Source of the DNA: JAPLFM01 sp964650885
Lineage (GTDB): Bacteria; Bacteroidota; Ignavibacteria; Kapaibacteriales; UBA2268
DNA: 10,710 bases
Assembly (NCBI GenBank): GCA_964650885.1
Contig: CAZYXG010000061.1
Span: 1-10,710 of the forward strand
Direction of reading: 5' to 3'
Shown here: positions 6,936 through 10,710 of the stretch, piece after piece
Layout of the letters: every line of letters starts with the position of its first letter
Numbering within the stretch: position 1 is the stretch's first letter
The notes under the pieces: generated by a model
Databases searched by the model: none
Told to the model about the DNA's origin: nothing
Seen by the model: only the letters and a program-made list of their open reading frames with translations
Position numbers and translations under genes: made by a program

Positions 6936-6971
6936 AAAAACCTTCCGAAGGTATTTAATCTTCGGAAGGTT
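6936..6971 (-). terminator. Hairpin terminator after the chaperone gene, inside the fibre cluster
   Basis: On the minus strand AACCTTCCGAAG (6971-6960) is perfectly complementary to CTTCGGAAGGTT (6950-6939) across a nine-base loop. A run of five T follows directly (6940-6936). The stem is GC-rich for this genome. It begins 25 bases after the chaperone stop codon and ends about 28 bases before the second subunit's ATG at 6908. No TAnnTTTG lies between it and that start, so the distal two genes probably depend on read-through. Confidence 0.75.
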
Positions 6972-6996
6972 AACTCTCTCATAAAAAAAGTAAAAT

Positions 6997-7821
6997 CTAT
7001 AATTCAAGTATTTCTTCAGCATAAACTGTTTCTTTCTTTTGATCACTTGTTTTATATTGAACTTTTAATTTCCCGTCTTTAAGTTGCTTTCCGTTAACAT
7101 TGTCTAATTTTATATCTACATTCCTTTTGTCAATGCTGGTATAAACAGCAATTCCATTTATGGTGCCAACTTGAATGGATTTTCCTTTTTTGGGAATAAA
7201 TTCAACATTTAAGTCTCCATAAGTTGAGCAATTACCAGTTCTATTTATTGTTAGTGATAATTTTTGTGAATTATCTTTATATTTACCTAGTTTCAAATTA
7301 GTCAAACTTGAATTTACGTTAACTTTTCCATTACGAATAATTATCGGTATGGTCATACCATAAACTGGAATTAATTGAACGCTTAAGTTGTTTGGATCTA
7401 AAATTGTACTTTCCATACCAAGTGGTATTTGCTTGTTTTCTGCTCTGAAATAAAGATGTGAACGGTATTCCCCTGCAAGCATATCCATTTTTCTGTCGAA
7501 TTGAATTACAATTACTTGCGATTCTCCAGGCCCTAAAGTAACAGTTCTTGGAAATATTCTCACATATTTATCCGCAAACATTAAGTTTGATTCGGATTGA
7601 TCAATATTTTCAAAACTGCCATCTTCATTCATTTTCTTTTGCAAGAATGAGATTGAATAGACAGCAGTATCTTTGCCAGTATTTGCAATATTGATTTCTT
7701 CTTTTTGCTTTTTACCGTCTAAGACTACTCTGTAGGGTGTTATTAGTATATCACCTTGAGCATTTGCTGCAATACTTATTCCAATTAGAGCAATAAGTAT
7801 AATTAAAATTGTCTTTTTCAT
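6997..7821 (-). CDS. PapD-like periplasmic fimbrial chaperone
   Basis: This 274-residue protein has a signal peptide (about 1-21, ending A-N-A) and a two-domain immunoglobulin-like layout. Chaperones of this type hold unassembled subunits in the periplasm and hand them to the usher. Domain 1 opens with I-T-P-Y-R-V-V-L-D-G (27-36), where Arg31 may correspond to the subunit-anchoring Arg8 of PapD. It continues with I-A-N-T-G-K-D-T-A-V-Y-S-I-S, then V-R-I-F-P-R-T-V-T-L-G-P-G-E-S-Q (87-102) and L-A-G-E-Y-R-S-H-L-Y-F (115-125). These are the Pro-rich turn and G-E-Y-R-S-H-L features of chaperones found beside DUF4402 genes. The hinge follows at I-P-V-Y-G (151-155). AAGGAAAA precedes the ATG. The gene lies 77 bases downstream of the first subunit gene. 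The fold is well supported. Its partners are inferred from position. Confidence 0.85.
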   Translation of the reverse strand: MKKTILIILIALIGISIAANAQGDILITPYRVVLDGKKQKEEINIANTGKDTAVYSISFLQKKMNEDGSFENIDQSESNLMFADKYVRIFPRTVTLGPGESQVIVIQFDRKMDMLAGEYRSHLYFRAENKQIPLGMESTILDPNNLSVQLIPVYGMTIPIIIRNGKVNVNSSLTNLKLGKYKDNSQKLSLTINRTGNCSTYGDLNVEFIPKKGKSIQVGTINGIAVYTSIDKRNVDIKLDNVNGKQLKDGKLKVQYKTSDQKKETVYAEEILEL

Positions 7822-7898
7822 ATTATTTTCCTTGTTTTATTAAATTATTAAACTTCTTAGTTTATTCTTGATTAACTCAAAAAGATTGCTAAAATTAT

Positions 7899-8450
7899 TT
7901 ATTGGTAATCTACAGAAACACTGAATGTTCCAGTATAAACTCCAGCATTTTGTGAAGCTATTGATGTTAATGTAGCACCAACAGAAAAGCCATTAGCTCC
8001 TGTTGTAGCATCTATAATATCAGTAAAACTATCTGTTGTTTCTCCTGTAAAGCGTACAAGAAAATTACTTACTGTCATTTTATCTGTTGGAGCAGAACCT
8101 GCACCAGTTATTATTGTAATTGAAGGCAACCCAAATGTAACTATAATAGCTGCTGCTTTTTTCCCAGTCAGGGTATAAGTTGCATTTGTTGCAACTGGTG
8201 CTAATGATGACGCACCCAAACCACCAGTGAAAGTTCTCACACCAACTGTAGATAAGACACAAGTTCCAGCTGCTGCTGTCGTTAAAGTTATTGTTCCAAA
8301 ATGCAAAGGAGTTACCTGAGTTAGAGCAATTGGGGCAATTAGAACAGCACCTGCTGTTGTAGTAATAGTTTGCTTTGTTTGAGCTGAAAGTTGAGTAGTA
8401 AAGTTTGCAATTAATGCAATAACTACTAATAAAGATGTTATTTTCTTCAT
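7899..8450 (-). CDS. DUF4402-type fibre subunit, probably the major one
   Basis: This is a 183-residue secreted protein with a signal peptide cleaved near LSA (23). Thr makes up about a fifth of residues (37 by my count), with much Ala and Gly and one cysteine (64). The mature N-terminus carries an alternating hydrophobic extension, A-V-L-I-A-P-I-A-L (35-43), before the P-L-H-F-G strand (48-52). The remaining landmarks are G-V-R-T-F-T-G-G, T-Y-T-L-T-G, a late K-M-T-V-S-N-F, and a C-terminal V-Y-T-G-T-F-S-V-S-V-D-Y. These match the DUF4402 pattern. The extension is placed where a chaperone-usher subunit carries its donor strand. The gene is first in the cluster, nearest the promoter region and ahead of the terminator, which fits a high-copy structural subunit. 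AGGT lies 11 bases upstream of the ATG. Polymerisation is inferred, not shown. Confidence 0.8.
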   Translation of the reverse strand: MKKITSLLVVIALIANFTTQLSAQTKQTITTTAGAVLIAPIALTQVTPLHFGTITLTTAAAGTCVLSTVGVRTFTGGLGASSLAPVATNATYTLTGKKAAAIIVTFGLPSITIITGAGSAPTDKMTVSNFLVRFTGETTDSFTDIIDATTGANGFSVGATLTSIASQNAGVYTGTFSVSVDYQ

Positions 8451-8518
8451 TTTATTTGTACCTGTAATTTAAAAAATGTTGATTCACGTTTCTAATTTTA
8501 TTTTTATAATTTAAAGTT

Positions 8519-8555
8519 CTCTAATTAGAATAAAAATTATAACTCTAAATTAGAG
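8519..8555. promoter_or_regulatory. Pair of related palindromes upstream of the fibre cluster
   Basis: CTCTAATTAGAA (8519-8530) contains the perfect palindrome TCTAATTAGA. CTCTAAATTAGAG (8543-8555) is a perfect 6-1-6 palindrome. They share CTCTAA/TTAGA half-sites, and their centres are about 24.5 bases apart, a little over two helical turns. They lie 69-105 bases upstream of the first subunit's start. They could be a two-site operator for a regulator of the cluster. No regulator gene is in the window. Confidence 0.4.
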
Positions 8556-8712
8556 ACTATTCATTCATAGAGTGTTACAATATATTTGCAATAAGTTATA
8601 ACAATCACTTATTACAAATAGTTATGTAATTATTAATTTAATTATATAAGTTTTTGTCTTTGGGAATGAGAAGTCTTTTTATGAAGACAATTAAAGCAAC
8701 TTAGCATTTTGC

Positions 8713-8746
8713 AAAAAAAAAAGACAGGTCTTTTGTGACCTGTCTT
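8713..8746 (-). terminator. Intrinsic terminator of lepA
   Basis: On the minus strand AAGACAGGTC pairs perfectly with GACCTGTCTT around a six-base loop. A run of about eight further T follows, which is the A-tract at 8713-8720 on the plus strand. It starts 40 bases after the lepA stop. It separates lepA from the fibre cluster, so the cluster must have its own promoter. Confidence 0.9.
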
Positions 8747-8785
8747 AACATTGTTTATTTTATTTTTTGGAATTAGCTGATTTTC

Positions 8786-10591
8786 TTAGTTATCTAGGCT
8801 CAATACAGCGTGGAATGCTTCTTGAGGTATTTCAACGTTTCCTACTTGTTTCATTCGTTTCTTACCTTCTTTTTGTTTCTCAAGCAATTTGCGTTTTCTG
8901 GAAATATCCCCACCGTAGCATTTGGCAGTTACGTTTTTACGCATTGCAGATATATTCGTGCGAGCTACTATTTTAGCACCAATACCTGCTTGGATTACCA
9001 CATCAAACATTTGTCTAGGTATCAATTCTTTCAGCTTATTACAAAGTCGTTTACCCCAATCGTGTGCTTTAGCTCTATGCACTATAGAAGACAAAGCATC
9101 TACTGGCTCTGCGTTCAGCATTATGTCAAGCTTCACCAAGTCGCCTTCTCTCTCTTCAGTAAATTCATAATCTAAAGAAGCGTAGCCCCTAGTCATTGAT
9201 TTAAGTTTGTCGTAGAAATCGAAAACTACTTCTGCCAATGGCAATTCAAAAACTAATTCCACTCTCGATTGAGTGAAATACGATTGATTTAATATAATGC
9301 CACGTCTATCCATACAAAGCTTCATTATAGCACCTATATATTCAGGCGGCGTTATAATTTGAGCTTTTATGTATGGTTCCATAATCGCTTCAATTAAGTC
9401 CACAGGTGGCAATTGAGCAGGATTATCCACTTCAAGTTCTTCCAAAGTGTGCTTTTTAATTACTTTATATTTTACGTTTGGAACTGTGGTAACAATAGTT
9501 TGATTGAACTCACGCTCCAATCTTTCTTGTACAATTTCCATGTGGAGCAATCCAAGGAAGCCACAGCGAAAACCGAAGCCAAGTGCTTTTGAACTTTCTG
9601 GTTCGAAGCTGATAGCAGAGTCATTTAGCAATAGTTTTGCCAATGCTTCACGCAAATCTTCATAATCGGCTGAGTCGGCAGGGTAGATACCACTAAACAC
9701 CATTGGCTTCACTTCTTTAAATCCACCAATTGGACTTTTAGATTGATTGTTAGTAAGCGTTACAGTATCGCCTACTTTTGTATCATTCAAATTTCTAATA
9801 GCGGCAGTGAAATAGCCAACATTACCAGCAGAAATTTCCTTAGTGCGGTGGCGTTGCATATACATCACGCCAGCTTCTTCCACTGTATAGTCTTGACCTG
9901 TATTGATAAAGCGGACTTTATCGCCCTCTTTCAGCACTCCATCAAAAACACGCACGTTTACAATTACGCCTTTATATGGGTCGAAAATAGAATCATAAAT
10001 CAATGCTGTAAGTTGCTTAGTTGGGTCGCCTTTTGGAGCAGGAATTCTATTTACAACTGCTTCTAATATATTGTCAATTCCAATACCCGATTTAGCCGAA
10101 GCAAGAATAATATCTTCTTCCTTGCAGCCAATCAATTCCATCACTTCGTTCCTAACGGTTTCTAAAGTAGTGGCAGCACTTGGCAAATCAATTTTATTCA
10201 GCACTGGTATAATTTCAAGATTATGATCTAAAGCCAAATAAAGATTGCTAATTGTCTGTGCTTCAATACCCTGAGTGGCATCTACAACTAATATAGCACC
10301 TTCGCAAGCAGCAAGAGATCGAGATACTTCGTAAGAGAAATCCACGTGGCCCGGAGTGTCAATTAAATTGAACTTATAATGCTCGCCAGCTTTGGAGACA
10401 TAATCCATTTGAATAGCGTGCAACTTTATTGTGATTCCACGCTCTTGTTCAAGCGGATTGTCATCTAAGATTTGTGCGTTAGTCATCTCACGAGAGGTAA
10501 TTCTACCAGTCATTTCCAGCATACGGTCTGCAAGAGTGGACTTCCCGTGGTCAATATGGGCAATAATACAGAAATTTCTATAATTTTTCAT
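8786..10591 (-). CDS. lepA: Elongation factor 4 (LepA)
   Basis: This translational GTPase acts on the ribosome and is implicated in back-translocation and in initiation or assembly quality. The GTPase motifs are intact: G1 AHIDHGKST (11-19), the switch region D-N-P-L-E-Q-E-R-G-I-T-I (44-55), G3 DTPGH (78-82), G4 NKID (132-135) and G5 SAK (165-167). Downstream, F-R-C-G-F-L-G-L-L-H-M-E-I-V-Q-E-R-L and the LepA-specific C-terminal domain (G-G-D-I-S-R-K-R-K-L-L-E-K-Q-K-E-G-K-K-R-M-K) separate it from EF-G. At 601 residues it is the usual LepA length, with no lesion. The ATG at 10591 begins the standard M-K-N-Y-R-N-F-C-I-I-A-H. It is a single-gene unit with a terminator at 8713-8746. No lepB lies downstream, unlike in proteobacteria. 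Confidence 0.97.
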   Translation of the reverse strand: MKNYRNFCIIAHIDHGKSTLADRMLEMTGRITSREMTNAQILDDNPLEQERGITIKLHAIQMDYVSKAGEHYKFNLIDTPGHVDFSYEVSRSLAACEGAILVVDATQGIEAQTISNLYLALDHNLEIIPVLNKIDLPSAATTLETVRNEVMELIGCKEEDIILASAKSGIGIDNILEAVVNRIPAPKGDPTKQLTALIYDSIFDPYKGVIVNVRVFDGVLKEGDKVRFINTGQDYTVEEAGVMYMQRHRTKEISAGNVGYFTAAIRNLNDTKVGDTVTLTNNQSKSPIGGFKEVKPMVFSGIYPADSADYEDLREALAKLLLNDSAISFEPESSKALGFGFRCGFLGLLHMEIVQERLEREFNQTIVTTVPNVKYKVIKKHTLEELEVDNPAQLPPVDLIEAIMEPYIKAQIITPPEYIGAIMKLCMDRRGIILNQSYFTQSRVELVFELPLAEVVFDFYDKLKSMTRGYASLDYEFTEEREGDLVKLDIMLNAEPVDALSSIVHRAKAHDWGKRLCNKLKELIPRQMFDVVIQAGIGAKIVARTNISAMRKNVTAKCYGGDISRKRKLLEKQKEGKKRMKQVGNVEIPQEAFHAVLSLDN

Positions 10592-10626
10592 TTACTAAAT
10601 TTGATTTTGTAATTTTTGAACGACTA

Positions 10627-10634
10627 CAAAATTA
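10627..10634 (-). promoter_or_regulatory. Probable -7 element of lepA
   Basis: On the minus strand this reads TAATTTTG and continues TAGTC, giving AATTTTGTAGTC. That matches the rpmB and tRNA-Glu promoters in both the -7 element and the bases after it. It lies 35 bases before the lepA ATG. A -33 TTTG at the right distance is not evident. From 10635 to the end of the window I see nothing else. Confidence 0.5.
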
Positions 10635-10710
10635 CAAAAATAAAAGCAAATCATTGCAGAATAAAGAAGATTACATAAGATTGAGTGCTCCCCCTTTATT
10701 TCATCTTCTC

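Larger units (their letters stand above)
8451..8785. other. Intergenic region between lepA and the fibre cluster
   Basis: These 335 bases hold the lepA terminator (8713-8746) and the upstream region of the fibre cluster, including the paired palindromes at 8519-8555. No exact TAnnTTTG occurs on the minus strand here. The nearest candidate reads TATATTG (plus 8578-8584) with a TTG 17 bases before it, which is weak. The ~70-base leader between the palindromes and the first subunit's ATG is A/T-rich. I see no small gene. Confidence 0.6.

Noticed and set aside
6909..7046. N-terminal extension of the second subunit gene overlapping the chaperone gene
   Set aside because: It spans the perfect terminator hairpin, encodes a basic, aromatic-rich leader unlike an export signal, and the ATG at 6908 gives a normal secreted subunit.
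8080..8262. Minus-strand open frame inside the first subunit gene
   Set aside because: It is a shifted frame of the Thr/Ala-rich subunit, giving a Trp/Asn/Ser-rich product with no plausible fold.
8578..8610. TTG-N17-TATATTG as the promoter of the fibre cluster
   Set aside because: The spacer is shorter than at the rpmB and tRNA promoters and the -7 match is incomplete, so it is only mentioned in the intergenic entry.
9743..10066. Plus-strand open frame of 107 codons opposite lepA
   Set aside because: It lies wholly within the well-conserved lepA gene and shows no family signature.

Overview
The window looks like chromosome from an AT-rich member of the Bacteroidota or the wider FCB group. 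Two things point there: the housekeeping proteins are ordinary bacterial ones, and several intergenic regions carry the TAnnTTTG -7 element typical of Bacteroidota promoters, twice with a TTTG about 19-20 bases upstream. The tRNA lacks an encoded CCA, and starts show little consistent Shine-Dalgarno sequence. The species cannot be named from this sequence alone.

Positions 1-3520 hold short housekeeping units on both strands: a small lipoprotein of unknown function and purE (minus), an OsmC-family protein (plus), peptide deformylase (minus), ribosomal protein L28 (plus), dephospho-CoA kinase (minus) and a tRNA-Glu (plus). Three of these transcripts have a recognisable promoter or terminator. 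Positions 8786-10591 hold lepA (elongation factor 4, minus), with its own terminator at 8713-8746.

Between them, positions 3683-8450 (all minus strand) form a compact accessory cluster. In transcription order it encodes a Thr/Ala-rich secreted DUF4402-type subunit, a PapD-like periplasmic chaperone, a second DUF4402-type subunit, and an 894-residue outer-membrane protein resembling a fimbrial usher. This is the gene set expected of a chaperone-usher surface fibre, which is unusual here because Bacteroidota fimbriae are best known as the lipoprotein-based type V (FimA/Mfa1) kind.

Two details suggest how it might work. A strong hairpin with a U-tract sits directly after the chaperone gene, which would make the first subunit and chaperone more abundant than the second subunit and usher. 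The second subunit also lacks the N-terminal extension that could serve as a donor strand in the first, so it may be the chain-terminating (tip) subunit. The system assignment rests on motif reading, not on a database search.
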